From contig FN649746.1 of NCBI GenBank assembly GCA_000310025.1, positions 2,563,185 through 2,627,184 on the forward strand: a stretch of 64,000 bases of DNA, written 5' to 3'. The stretch comes from Ectocarpus siliculosus (lineage: Eukaryota; Sar; Phaeophyceae; Ectocarpales; Ectocarpaceae). Positions 13,101-22,838 of this stretch are shown piece after piece. Made by a program: the position numbers and the translations under genes. Numbering within the stretch: position 1 is the first letter of the stretch; every line of letters starts with the position of its first letter. The notes beneath the pieces were generated by a model. It saw nothing but the letters and a program-made list of their open reading frames with translations. It was not told the DNA's origin and did no database searches.

Positions 13101-13752
13101 CTGTTTCTGTTTGATACCTACAAAGAAAGTTTCCACGCAAGCTTCCCGTGCTTTTGATGTTGCACGTGTACGGTAGTGGGACAACGGAACAACATGGTAG
13201 ACTTACTCAACTGCCGTGGCGATTTTGAAACAGGCTGTGCCGAGAGAGGCGCGATAGCAGCTCATACGGTAGGTNNNNNNNNNNNNNNNNNNNNNNNNNN
13301 NNNNNNNNNNNNNNNNTTTGCCTCTAACACAAACATACCTTGGTATCCAACAACCCTACAGACAACGACGCATCAGTGAATAGGATTCTGTGGTGCCTCT
13401 ACCCCCCGTCTACCCCCCGTCCCCCGCATGCTGGGCTGAATGAATCACATTCATTCGGTTTTCGACGTCGTTTCCAATACACGCTTGCCACGCGCTTAAC
13501 ACGTAACACCCGCGACTCAATCAAAATACATCGAATGCATTCCAGCGAGAAGGTCGAGGGATCTTTGCAGGTTTGCATGTCATGCAGCAATGGAGAAGAC
13601 ATCAGTGTGTGTACTACGACTGCAGTTATCACTCTTCCGATCGCCGTCAGTGTGTCCGATCTCTTCCTCTCTCCCCCTACCCGGTGCGTTCCTGTCTCAC
13701 CAATGGCAACCCCTAGACAAAGGGTCGGTAGCGCAAGCGAAAGCAGGTGCAT
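7162..13752 (-). CDS. Secreted protein with three WSC domains and a Cys-rich C terminus (8 exons)
   Basis: Exons, in transcript order: 13752-13701, 12637-12519, 12173-12117, 11109-10876, 9981-9925, 8923-8684, 8225-8169, 7491-7162. All introns are GT-AG, all phases agree, and the total is 1146 nt (381 aa plus stop). Residues 1-18 are a signal peptide (MHLLSLALPTLC...). WSC modules begin at about residues 32, 128 and 228, each with the Cys pattern YLGC, C..CAD, YYGTQ, CWCG, C.L/M.C and GGxxAMSVY. Each module spans three exons: one ends after the 'MTAE' motif, a 57-nt exon carries 'YYGTQ', and the next starts at CWCG. Residues 320-381 hold CCEADCGACGG and further paired Cys. WSC domains in yeast sensors and fungal enzymes bind glycans, so a cell-wall or matrix role is likely. 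No membrane anchor follows. Intron 1 contains the N-gap, so one extra exon could be missing. The start could also be upstream at 13818, in frame. Confidence 0.85.
8684..13067 (-). repeat. Internal tandem duplication of a 2192-bp WSC cassette (exon pair plus introns)
   Basis: The 3' ends of corresponding exons are exactly 2192 bp apart twice: 8684 versus 10876, and 9925 versus 12117. Intron DNA is also shared, for example GGTGACGAACCG near 9040 and 11200, GAGCTCGAGTTGGAGC or close to it near 9060 and 11220, and ACCGCCTCGCCAGCCT near 9570 and 11735. This shows that one whole WSC module with its introns was duplicated in tandem, fairly recently. Unit edges are approximate. Confidence 0.75.
13275..13316. 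other. Assembly gap (42 N)
   Basis: A run of undetermined bases lies inside intron 1 of the minus-strand WSC gene. A small phase 1-1 exon, such as the Cys-rich exon 2 of the plus-strand paralogue, could be hidden here. Confidence 0.95.
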
Positions 13753-13759
13753 CTTGGTC

Positions 13760-14960
13760 TCGAGGTTGGACGTTGAAGGTGTTGAGCTGTCAACAAGGAG
13801 AAACAATGCACACAACAAGATTAACGTCTGAGTTGTTCCGATTCATGAGCATTTTCCATCCTCCCCACACACACGAATACACAATTGACACCGCTGCAGG
13901 CGACCACTTCTTTTGTCCCATCATGCTCCGCCATGACGTTGGGACGCCACGCACAAGCAGCACAACCATCCGTAAACTGAGACATGAACTACTGTACAGT
14001 GCTGTATACTGCACTTGTACACATTAGATGCTTCAAACACACGAGTCGCGCTTAAACCTCCATTTCCACCGAGACACAACAAACAATGTTTATTGGCTTG
14101 TTGACCACAGCCAGCCGGGATCACAACCATCTGCAGCTCGAACAGCTTAGGACACGGGGGCTACCGTGGAAGCTACACGCGACTTTGGCCGCGCGCGCCC
14201 GTGCACGGGTGCTCGGGTCCTCACGGACCACCCAGCAAACAGCCAGCAACTGACGCGGGCAGGCAAACTAACCGCATGTGAAATCACACCACGCAGACAG
14301 ACACATCCAGCAACAGGCAGGTGCGAACTACGGTACTGCTGTAGACAGCCCAAGCGCGTACATGTGTATGTGTACGTGTACTGCAGCGCGGCAAGAGAAT
14401 AAACGTACTCACGGTGTGACGTTGGGTTGTTAGAAGCTGTTCGAGTAGACTGTGCAGCAGTGAGTGTGAAAGCTTCTGCGTGTGAGAGGGGTCTTTTCGC
14501 GGGGTCCAGAGGGGACACTCCCTCGACCCTTGATGTCCGGGATGACTCATTTCATCAAGTTGATGAGTTAGTTGGATGTGAGGTGTAGGATGGGAGGAGA
14601 TCTTCACATTTCTGGTATACTTTTTGACTCTTGAGAGCGGAACGTGGTGAAGAACGACTCTTCAATCGCTGCTGTGTTCAAGACAGCTGGTGCATGAGGA
14701 TTTCGGGAATTCTCCCGAGAGGGTCATGCCCATCGCCCAATCATCTCTCTCTCTGTCTTACAGAATTAAAAAATGGACGGGTGATCGGCTCTAGACCCCT
14801 CTAAAACAAGACAGGTTGGAAGATCCTCCGCTTCTGTGTCGTACAGTAACTCCCCTCATACATATAGGTGCTCTGCCCCCATCTGTTGAACCCCCAAATT
14901 CTCCGCGTTCTGCTGTACATCCAACACCAACACCCACCACGCAGACAACAGACGAGACAA
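13760..14960. other. Upstream region of the minus-strand WSC gene, no gene seen
   Basis: This stretch should contain the promoter and 5' UTR of the WSC gene transcribed leftwards from 13752. No TATA box at a convincing distance and no recognised operator could be assigned. A CATGTGTATGTGTACGTGTA microsatellite-like run lies at about 14360-14380. Open frames are short and without domains. Confidence 0.3.
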
Positions 14961-14969
14961 CTAGCACAG

Positions 14970-15500
14970 CAGCATACGGGCTGCTGTAGGCCAAGGGCAT
15001 CCAAGGCACACATCATAGGAGGCGCTGGGTGTGACTTTTACAGCCCCCGTTACCCGCTGTGTGGGCAGCACAAGTGAGTGACGACGCAAGTCAATCTGCG
15101 ATCCGTCTGCTGCATTATACTCAATCTGCCGATCTTTGGAGCTTCCCACACAGACGCATCCCCAAAACGGAGACAACGAGAGACGTACACACTGCTGTAG
15201 GCCAAGGCCGGCCAAAGAAACACATCATGGCTGGCGTCGGAAGCTATTTTTAGACCCCGAGGCCTGCCTCTAGCAGCGCAAGCGAGGGAGCTTGCGTGTG
15301 CACACAAGGCAAATCTGTCTGCGGTCTGTCTTCGTCTGCAGGCCGAGCTTTACTTCCACCACCACAGAAGCACCCCCGAAACAGAGACAGTGAGACGTGC
15401 ACAACGCTGTAGGCCAAGAGCGGCCAAATATACATATCGTAGGAGGCATCGGGGACGATTATTAGAGCCCGTTGTCCGCTGTTAGCAGCGAAAGCGAGGA
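14970..15500. repeat. Tandem repeat, about 210-bp unit, three degenerate copies
   Basis: The anchor word GCTGTAGGCCAAG recurs at 14983, 15193 and 15406 (periods 210 and 213). Around it recur CACATCAT(A/G)G-type words, GAGACA-rich words and AGCGCAAGCGAGG-like words. The copies are diverged and hold no gene. Confidence 0.6.
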
Positions 15501-16340
15501 AAGCATGTGCACAACCATCCTGACGGCAGCAGCAAGAACAGCAGCAGAGTCAGCCATGTACATGTAGCTGATGATTCTGGGAGCTAAACAGCGCTCTCAG
15601 CCACCCCCTGACTTGACTGGCGGTGTCGGGCGAGGTGTGAGCGTGTGCCCTGGTGACCTCTGTGGTGGCGTAGGCTCCATCCAGATCTACCTACTGTACG
15701 CTTGCTTTGATGTCTCTCTCCGCCCGTTCTTTTCGGGGCTTCGGGTTGCTTCGCGCCATTTTTTTTTGTTGGACCCCTACAAGCTGGGCCAGCCAAGAAG
15801 CCAACTCTCGTTGTTTCGCGTCTCATGCTGTCATTTCCACGTAATTAGGCTTGAAATTTGGTGGTTACTCTTATGAGACGATAGGGAAAATGAAGATGCC
15901 AGAATTTTTCGAATCCGAGTTGATTTAGGTATTAAACGATCAATTGGCGGCGTTGTGGGGGATACTTTCGGTACTGAAATCAGCATGAAAAAGTTTCACA
16001 GAAATAAAGCTGAAATTTGGTGTGCGCTTACCTGGGAGCATTGCGAGAAAAATGATGGTAGTTGCAAGGCTCACATCATTAAGGAACAATGAAAAAACAC
16101 ACAGAAAGACTACCCATTCGAGATATACCCACAGTCGAACGGGATGTGGTGGAGTCTTTTCAGTGAGTGGAGGGAAACCGGCTGGGTACTGGACTTATTT
16201 CGAGTCTTTTTAAGTCTATACACTGATGATTTATACCAGTGATGCCAGCTCATCATCTTCCATCAAGACTTACGGCTTCGAAAATAATCCATCCGATACA
16301 AAGCACAAGATAGTGAAGGACATGTGAGGTTATCGCAAAA
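15500..16340. other. AT-rich intergenic DNA, nothing recognised
   Basis: The sequence contains homopolymer runs and short open frames on both strands. I saw no domain, no splice-compatible exon and no repeat boundary I could defend. Confidence 0.3.
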
Positions 16341-16344
16341 TACA

Positions 16345-16608
16345 TAACGATTTTTACGAGTTGGAATCTGAAATTTTGACATGTGGTTGGTATTGTTAAA
16401 AACCAATACAACAACTGCTAGCCGTACTTTTTTCTCTTTTTTTGGTCCTCTCCTGTACACAACAAGGATTCCCATTTTCCTTTTATAGGGCTACCTCATG
16501 AAAAAACACCAAAATAATAAAGTACGGCTAGCAGTTGTATTTGTTGTGCCAATGCGAACCACATGTCAAAATTTCAAAATTTCAGTTTTCAACTCGTAAA
16601 AATCGTGG
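16345..16608. repeat. Foldback element (arms about 85 bp), directly left of the pogo insertion
   Basis: The left arm (about 16348-16430) starts with CGATTTTTACGAGTTGG and ends with CAACTGCTAGCCGTACTTTT. The right arm (about 16520-16608) is its reverse complement with small changes (AAGTACGGCTAGCAGTTG ... CAACTCGTAAAAATCG). The central 90 bp include a short A/T-rich and AGG-rich spacer. The pogo-like element begins two bases after the right arm, so the transposon probably landed at the edge of, or inside, this older foldback. Confidence 0.65.
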
Positions 16609-16624
16609 TGTACAGTCGTGGGCC

Positions 16625-16770
16625 CGGTTTAGCGGTTCCCTGTTTAGCGGGATGCGGTTATAAAGTCTTGTGGCACGGCTGCACCCCGGTTTAGCGGTGA
16701 TGTAGCCGCAAAACCGGTCGTGCCCTCAATAGCGGTTATTGTACATGTTTGCAGCCATCAATAGCGGTTA
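16625..16770. repeat. Left subterminal array of TAGCGGTT motifs
   Basis: At least four copies of (T/A)AGCGG(T/G), several as GGTTTAGCGGT or AATAGCGGTTAT, lie just inside the left TIR. The same words in both orientations occur at 19865-20000. In transposons such arrays are commonly transposase-binding sites; that role is inferred here. Confidence 0.7.
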
Positions 16771-16883
16771 TCAGTTCAAATGTTGCGGAGACCCCGCGCG
16801 CGCTTCGCTTGCACACACTCACAGCACACAGAATTGGTCAACCGGCTCGTAGTACAAAGCACACAGCGAGACACACAAGCACC

Positions 16884-17377
16884 ATGCGGTGCGCGGATGG
16901 AGAACTGTGCAAGCTTCCAGATGCTCCACTGGGTTCAAGCGGGGCGCACAATTGTAAAGGTGGCTGCGGTGGCCGCATGCACGGCATGTGTGGGGAGGTG
17001 GAAGACCCGGATGGCAACGAGATGCACCGCATTTGCCACCAGTGTGCAACCAAGAAAGCACACAGTTCCCCTCACGCCTCAAATACACCCAAGCGCAAAG
17101 AGGTGGAAGGTGGCTTTCTAGCACCCGGCGCGCGGAAAAAAACAACTCGCGCTGCAGTTGCACAACAGCCCCCACGCGGCTCAACTTTGGCCAGAAGCTT
17201 GAGGTCTTGAAGCTTTTGGATCAGAAGGTAGCGCACTCGGAAATAGCGCGCAGATTCAGCTGCGGCACCACGGCGATTGGAACGATCAAGAAGAACAGGG
17301 CAACCCTTCTGGCAGACGAAGCAGCTAGTTCGCGCAGTGCTTCGTCGAAGAGCTCGAAAGGAGGGGATTTTCCCAAG
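16884..17377 (+). pseudogene. N-terminal part of the pogo-like transposase: Cys/His region and CENP-B-type HTH, separated by a frame change
   Basis: From ATG 16884 the first frame encodes a small Cys/His-rich region (motifs HNCKGGCGGRMHGMCGE and MHRICHQC), probably a zinc-binding fold, followed by a basic stretch. Near 17170-17185 the meaningful reading moves to another frame, which encodes LNFGQKLEVLKLLDQK and EIARRFSCGTTAIGTIKKNR, a CENP-B_N/psq-type helix-turn-helix. That exon ends at AAG 17377 before GT, in phase 0 with the next exon at 17751. No intron fits at the frame change, so either a 1- or 2-nt indel has broken the gene or the assembly has an error. Confidence 0.7.
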
Positions 17378-17410
17378 GTGCGCGAGAGCGGAGTTTTTTT
17401 TTTTGTGTTT

Positions 17411-17414
<4 letters not shown>

Positions 17415-17466
<52 letters not shown>
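17415..17466. repeat. (GA)n microsatellite in the transposase intron
   Basis: About 26 uninterrupted GA dinucleotides lie within the intron between the HTH exon and the DDE exon of the transposon. Confidence 0.95.
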
Positions 17467-17467
<1 letters not shown>

Positions 17468-17750
17468 AGACACATGTGTCGAACACAAAATCGCTCAAAA
17501 ACATAGACTGTACGGCTGCTGTGGTAGACGTGGTCAGTTTCCCGCTGCTGGATACTGTATGCTGTAAATTCTCGAAAAACAGTAGATGTTCGTACTTTCT
17601 GTTCGATTGTATTGTGCAATTGACACAGCAGTACCGCACACAGCGCATCTCTACTCACGAAAAATAATGCAAGGCTCATTCATTCCATCACAGCGAGCCA
17701 CGGCTGACTCCCACTCCATTCTCCACGTGTCCCCCCCCTCTCTCATCTAG

Positions 17751-18728
17751 GTGGACAAGGCCGTCCTCGAGTTTGTTGAGGAAGCCAGGAAGGCACGGCT
17801 ACCTGTCACGCGGGCTACCATAATGTCGTTCGGGGTCGCCATCAAGAAGAATTTTTTGGCGGCGGTCTCTACCACTGATGGCGAGAAGAAGAGGCTCGAG
17901 GGCTTTACCGCACGCGACAGGTGGGTCAAGAACTTCATTGCGCGGAAAGGCATGTCGAGCACCGTGCTGCACGGCGAAGCCGGGAGTGTCGATGACGAGG
18001 CCATAGCGGAAGGCGTCGAGAAGATCCGCGAGGCGTGCAAGGATTACAAGTTAGAGAACATCTTCAACGTCGACGAGACAGGCATCTTCTTCAGGCTTCT
18101 ACCGAACCGCGCGTACCTGGCGAATTGGGAGAACCGCAAGTCGGCGAGGGGCACGAAGGGAATGAAGGCCAAAGATCGCGTGTCAGCTTACATGTGCACC
18201 AACGCAACCGGGACTGCCAAAGTGCCGATGGCAATAATCGGGAAGTCCAAGAACCCGCGCTGCTTCCGCAACAGGGCTCCCCCCATTAAGTACTTCTCTC
18301 AGGCCAACGCGTGGTCCGACGGTGCTACATTCAAGAAGTGGTGGCTCGAGGTGTCTATTCCCTTCATCAGGAGTTGGACTAACCTGCCAGTGCTGCTGCT
18401 CATGGACGGCTGTGCGTCGCACGACCTTTTGGTCGACCCCTCGGGACAGATCAAAACGATGGTGTACCCGCCCAACTGCACGAGCAAGCACCAACCGATG
18501 GACATGGGCATCATCGCGGCTACCAAGCACCACTACCGGCAGAGGCTACTGAGCGTGCGCGTGTCGACAATGTCGGTGACGAGCACCCTTCGTGCCCAGG
18601 CGAAGGCGCGCAAGATGGCGGCGGGCACAATGGGGCTGGCGGAGGGCCACCCGGCCCACATGAGTGACGCGGCCGAGCTGATGGAGGCTGCGTGGGCCGA
18701 CGTGACCGAGGCTACCATTGCAAGGTGA
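17751..18728 (+). CDS. Pogo-like transposase, DDE_1 catalytic exon
   Basis: The exon follows an AG acceptor (CTCATCTAG) and starts in phase 0 with GTG GAC AAG, continuing the reading of the HTH exon. It encodes 325 residues with the full DDE_1 signature: FNVDETGIFF (first Asp, about residue 104), LLLMDGCASH (second Asp; most relatives have DNxxxH, here DG) and YPPNCTSKHQPMDMGII (third Asp). An upstream helical region with ARDRWVKNFIARKG is the second DNA-binding (HTH_Tnp_Tc5-like) domain. No stop or frameshift interrupts the domain, so this part may be functional. A GTGAGC donor overlaps the terminal TGA, so translation may continue into a C-terminal exon. Confidence 0.88.
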   Translation: MDKAVLEFVEEARKARLPVTRATIMSFGVAIKKNFLAAVSTTDGEKKRLEGFTARDRWVKNFIARKGMSSTVLHGEAGSVDDEAIAEGVEKIREACKDYKLENIFNVDETGIFFRLLPNRAYLANWENRKSARGTKGMKAKDRVSAYMCTNATGTAKVPMAIIGKSKNPRCFRNRAPPIKYFSQANAWSDGATFKKWWLEVSIPFIRSWTNLPVLLLMDGCASHDLLVDPSGQIKTMVYPPNCTSKHQPMDMGIIAATKHHYRQRLLSVRVSTMSVTSTLRAQAKARKMAAGTMGLAEGHPAHMSDAAELMEAAWADVTEATIAR

Positions 18729-18941
18729 GCGGCCTACACTTGCTGCCATTCCAGAGATAGATCAAAATGCTTCCAAAATAACACATTTTTGCTCGATCAC
18801 GTTGAGTTGCGCAACATATTTACACATGTGGTTCAACGACGTCCTTCTATTGTTGCGGTGCCTAGTCCGTAGAACACTCTGACGTTGACACTGTACCCCC
18901 TCCTTGTGCGCGCCCCTCCTGCCTGACCGACATTGCTGTAG

Positions 18942-19543
18942 GTGCTGGTGACACACTTCCTCCGGCATACCAAGCTGACCTTGCGCAAGACTCGGGGAAA
19001 GGGGCGGTCAACGGTGCCAAGGATGCCGAGGTGGCGGAGCTCACGGCTGCTCTGAATACGCTCAGCATGAAGGCTGCGGAGGATGGGGACCGCCCCGGAG
19101 TTGTGCGAGGTACTGGCGCACCTTGGCATCACCGCAGAAACAATGCCCCCCCTGTGGCCATCGCCGCGGCTCCGTCTTGGGCGGAGCTAGAGGAGCAGGA
19201 AGAGATCGCCGAGGCTTTGCAAAAGGACGCGAATGACGAGCTCGTTGAGAAGTTGTCCAGTACGTACATGGAAGAGACTAACCCCTCCGACGACGAGCTA
19301 GAGCTAGAGCTAGAGCTAGAGCTAGATAGCACGACAGAATTTGACGGTGCGAAGGGCAGGGGGGTGACGGCGCCGCCGCCATACTCGGAGCTATCGTCGC
19401 ATTTTGGCAAGCTCGAAGAGTGCGCGGAGTCGTGCGGCGTGAGCGAGGCAATACAATATCTTCGCAAGGCAAAAATGGCGTTCCTCGCGGCGCACGCAGC
19501 TCAACCAGCGCGCCAGGCAGATATCAGAGAGGTGTTGGGTTAA
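18942..19543 (+). CDS. Probable C-terminal exon of the pogo-like transposase (acidic tail)
   Basis: After an acceptor ending CTGTAG at 18941, an open frame runs to TAA at 19543. It encodes an acidic, helical tail with an ELELELELEL run made by an AGAGCT-type hexamer repeat, plus a region with EAIQYLRKAKMAFLAAHAAQ. Its frame does not match the nearest donor (phase 2 donor at 18725, phase 1 acceptor). Either other splice sites are used, or this is a separate protein, or the element carries another small indel. It lies inside the transposon ends, so an origin from the element is secure while the splice link is not. Confidence 0.5.
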
Positions 19544-19864
19544 GCATGCGATACACGCCACCAAAATAAGCAGAAATGAGATGCTCAAGCACGTGGTTGG
19601 TTGCCATTGCGTTGTCGCGAACTTGCTCCACGTTCGTTACAGACGCGAACGATTTTTACCGTCTTTATCAGGGGCATGTAGCCCAGAAGGGAGAACAAGC
19701 TTTTGCGTTTTTTTCGTGAATTGAAATGCACTAATGTACTGGCTGTGTTCTCCTCCTTCGGGGGGTTACTTATTCATCCACACCTTCGTACGACTGCTGC
19801 AATAAGACACATGCATGGCCCTATGAAGATTAGCTTTCGACGCTGCATTTGTGGGCCAAAAATG

Positions 19865-20000
19865 GACTTTTTCCCGGTTTAGCGGTTCATAGCCGCTATT
19901 GAGCCTCCCGGTTTAGCGGTTCATAACCGCTAAAGAGGTTTAGCGGTGATGCCCTGAATAGCGGTTATAAAATTTCGTGACACTATGGACCGCTAAACCG
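19865..20000. repeat. Right subterminal array of TAGCGGTT motifs
   Basis: The words CCCGGTTTAGCGGTTCATA, AACCGCTA and GAATAGCGGTTAT occur in both orientations just inside the right TIR and mirror the left array. Confidence 0.7.
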
Positions 20001-20399
20001 GGCCCACGACTGTAATTGGCTTTCAACCATTTCGTTAGCTTCTTGGCTGGCCCAGCTTGTACACGTAGATTGTTGGAAGTGCTTGTAGTACAAGAACGGC
20101 TCTATTCTACTGCATTGGGTTTGATGCAGTATTGTGAAGGCGTTGCCAAGTCTGTAACCGTCAGGTGAAGACAGCTTGGGCGTCTGTGTGAAGATGTAAA
20201 TCACTCTGTGTTTCTCTACCCCAACCTCAGCCACACCCGCCACCCACCGCGCTGTAGACTACAGTATCTACCGTACATTCATACGGACAATGTGGGAGAG
20301 ATGAGACAGGTGATTCACCACGAAACAAGACTCCTCTAACTTCCCGCGACTTTTCTGTAGACTACTGTAGTCCTGGTCACGAAAGGATACTACTATTAT

Positions 20400-21110
20400 C
20401 GGCGTCGCAACAGTTCGTTCGATGTTTTCACAATTGCAAGCAAGCTTGAGTGCATGGTTCTTCGAGGTACACGTAGGCCACGATACTGCGCACTGCCGTT
20501 CGTTGATACCCACACACTACAGCCTTATACACTCAGTACTCTTTAGCCTGCAACACCAATCCCGTGTTACCTGGAGGAAGAAGAGCTTTTGATTCTGTCC
20601 TGTTCCTCCTACGGCTGGGGTGGTTGGTGGTGTGCGGCGCAATGTGAGAGGGTTACTGTTTTCATCAGATCGTGTTTAAGGCTGTTCGTGACCATCCATC
20701 GCAGCCGTAAAAATGTGGCACCTTCTTCTGGTTGGTTGTTTGCATATGCATACACCATTCGTCGCTTTTTCACGAAACACCCAACAAAGCACAAAGGGCA
20801 AGAATCCTAGGTGTTTTTCCGAACAGCGACAATGTGTGTCTCTACTTTTCGCGTTGGTAGAATTATTCTTGCTGTTCCAAAAACCAAAAACCGACATGAC
20901 ACGGGGTTGGTTACAATGCCATCAGATGCCATGCGACCACATGGTGTCATCATAGTTGAGCCCCTGTGCCTAGGGGTGTGTAGAACTGCATCTACAATCA
21001 GGAACGGCAAAAGGGCAGAGATACTATAATTATGCGCTGCTCTAGGAATTTCATTCTGTCCGCGCTTGGGTAGGAACGCCGGCGGCGCCAGCGGCGCCAG
21101 CAAGAGTAGC
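20400..21110. repeat. Decayed interspersed repeat, inverted relative to 2640-3340
   Basis: Patches such as CACTGCCGTTCGTTGATA, AGAATTATTCTTGCTGTTCC, CATGACACGGGGTTGGTTACAATG and the GGCGGCGCCAGCGGCGCCAGC run at 21080-21100 correspond to inverted segments near 2.4-3.2 kb. There is no gene; the short open frames are not conserved between the copies. Confidence 0.4.
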
Positions 21111-21176
21111 ACTGTGGTGGGAATGTCGTACTGACTCGGCCACTGTTTGCGATTACCCTGCGATTACCCCGATCTC

Positions 21177-22166
21177 CCACACTATTTGACAAATATGTAC
21201 CGCTTCCATGGAAGTATAAATCAAATTCCATGGACGTTGGATCTACTTCCATGGAAGCTGATACCAATTCCTTGGAAGCTACACGTTGTGCGCTTCCATG
21301 GAAGAGCGAAACGACACTTCCATGGAAGCGATATTCACTTCCATGGAACTAAAGATAGATAGATATGAATATGGATGTACCACTTCCGTGGAAGTTAACT
21401 TCACCACGGAAGTCCCATGGAAACCCCATGGAAGTGGAATAACTTCCATGGAAGTCGAACTTCGGCTTCCAGCCTCGGTTTAGCTTCCAAGGTCTTATCG
21501 GGGTTAGGTTTAAGGTTAGGGGAAGGGTAGGGAAGTTGGAATGAATATGTCCAGACGCTTCCGTGGTGTTGCTTTGGGTTTAAGGCTAGGGTTAGGGTTA
21601 GCGTTAGGGTTAGGGCAGGGAACCTCGAATGATTACGTGTCCAGACGTCCAGACGCTTCGGTGGAAGTTGCTTTCACGGAATCTTCGGTGCTTTCACGGA
21701 AGTCGGTTTCGACCTCTGTCTCCCACTTCCGTGGAAGCTTCTTTCAGAGGAGTTTTCGTGCCTAAGTAGCAGAGGCTCGGTCGCGCGACGAGCTTCCATG
21801 AAAGTAGTACTTCCTAGAAAGCTCGTCGCGCTTCCGGGGAAGTCCGAAATGCAACTTCCATGGAAGCAACAAGCGGTTGATATCGAGTGCTTCCATGGAA
21901 GTGGATCAACTTCCATGGAAGCGGATCAACGTCCATGGAAATTGTTTACCGCTTCGATGGAAGCATAATGGAACATGGAACCCGAAACAGACGAATAGAT
22001 TCCACGGGAGTCGACATTGACTTCCATGGAAGTAACAGTGCCTTCCATGGAAGGAATAACCACTTCCATGGAAGAAGAAGAACCACTTCCATGGAAGTAA
22101 CTTCGTTCCATGAAAGCCATTTTCGACTTCCATGGAAGCTTATTTTATTTGTCAAATAGTGTAGGT
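21177..22166. mobile_element. Element built from an array of the palindrome CTTCCATGGAAG, with terminal inverted repeats
   Basis: The unit starts CCCACACTATTTGACAAATA (21177) and ends with the reverse complement of CCTACACTATTTGACAAATA (22147-22166). Between these TIRs the perfect palindrome CTTCCATGGAAG (usually ACTTCCATGGAAGT or GCTTCCATGGAAGC) occurs about 13 times exactly and many more times with one or two changes, at irregular spacings of roughly 20-40 bp. A stretch of degenerate telomere-like repeats sits in the middle. No coding potential is credible: long frames through it simply read the repeat (FHGS/SMEV). No target duplication was recognised. Confidence 0.7.
21580..21622 (+). repeat. 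Interstitial telomere-like repeat (TTAGGG)n
   Basis: The run GGCTAGGGTTAGGGTTAGCG and following TTAGGGTTAGGG contains five TTAGGG-type units. Short related words (GGGTTAGGTTTAAGGTTAGGG) precede it at 21500. It lies inside the palindrome-array element. Confidence 0.7.
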
Positions 22167-22306
22167 TACCCATTGCGATGGCTGGCCTCGGATCTGTGGA
22201 GTATCAAGTTGTCGGAGTGTCCGTTCGAGAAGATCGCTGTCTGTTCGCTACACTGGCAAATTTTGCTTGAAAAACTTCCCGTACTGCTGGCGACAATACT
22301 CGGAAA

Positions 22307-22412
22307 AATTTGTTCCGCAGGAACTTTACACATCCCCCCGAACTGGTCGTTATCAGCCATAACTCGTTCTGCGCAAACTGTGGTAATCATCCCCGTTCCT
22401 AGTCCCTACATA
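22307..22412 (-). repeat. Dispersed repeat, copy 2 (inverted relative to 2121-2232)
   Basis: Read on the minus strand it starts GTAGGGACTAGGAACGGGGA and follows copy 1 through CAGAACGAG and ATGGCTGATAACGACCAGTT. Copy 1 has TACC where this copy has TAAC, among other differences. Confidence 0.5.
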
Positions 22413-22419
22413 TGTGTCT

Positions 22420-22736
22420 ACCTACTACCTGTCGGTGAAAATTCCGGACGCAGCATCTATTTCTCAGGTAGGTGATTGTAGGTGGCGGTAATGTAATGGA
22501 GCAACATGCGTGCTGTACATATGCACCTTGTATGAGAAGAGTGCTTCTTGGATATTTTTGAATTGTCGAATTTTCGTCGGATATGGACACGTGGCGTCAT
22601 TGTGGGGTATTGAAGAAGTATATTTAACAGACCGCCCAAAATCCTGCATCATCTGCGTAACCCGCGACATGTCCGATGCCCGCGCGGATTCTCTCCCGTG
22701 ATGACAGAACGTTTGATCTTCGACCTCAAGGCCAAG
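22420..22736 (+). promoter_or_regulatory. Presumed promoter and 5' UTR of the plus-strand WSC gene
   Basis: This is the stretch between the nearest repeat and the first ATG at 22737. An in-frame ATG at 22701 could also be used. The bases before the ATG (CTCAAGGCCAAG) resemble those before the paralogue's ATG (AACCTCGAGACCAAG), so homology extends into the leader. No TATA or initiator element could be assigned with confidence. Confidence 0.25.
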
Positions 22737-22789
22737 ATGCATCTAACCTCGCTCGTGCTACCGACGCTTTGCCTGATGGGGGTGGCCAT

Positions 22790-22838
<49 letters not shown>

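Larger units (their letters stand above)
16613..20012 (+). mobile_element. Pogo/Tigger-like DNA transposon (3.4 kb) with TA target duplication
   Basis: Both termini carry the same sequence in inverted orientation: CAGTCGTGGGCCCGGTTTAG at the left and its reverse complement at the right. Both are flanked by TA (16611-16612 and 20013-20014). A TIR starting CAGTC and a TA duplication are hallmarks of the pogo/Tigger branch of Tc1/mariner. The subterminal zones (16625-16770 and 19865-20000) hold repeated TAGCGGTT/AACCGCTA words. The interior codes on the plus strand for a Cys/His N-terminal region, a CENP-B-type helix-turn-helix and a DDE_1 catalytic domain. It separates the two head-to-head WSC genes. 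Confidence 0.9.

Noticed and set aside
17072-17506. Ser-Leu or Glu-Arg repeat proteins near the transposase
   Set aside because: They read the (GA)n run in the transposase intron.
21887-22159. Frames reading FHGS/SMEV repeats
   Set aside because: They only translate the palindrome CTTCCATGGAAG, and similar frames exist on both strands.
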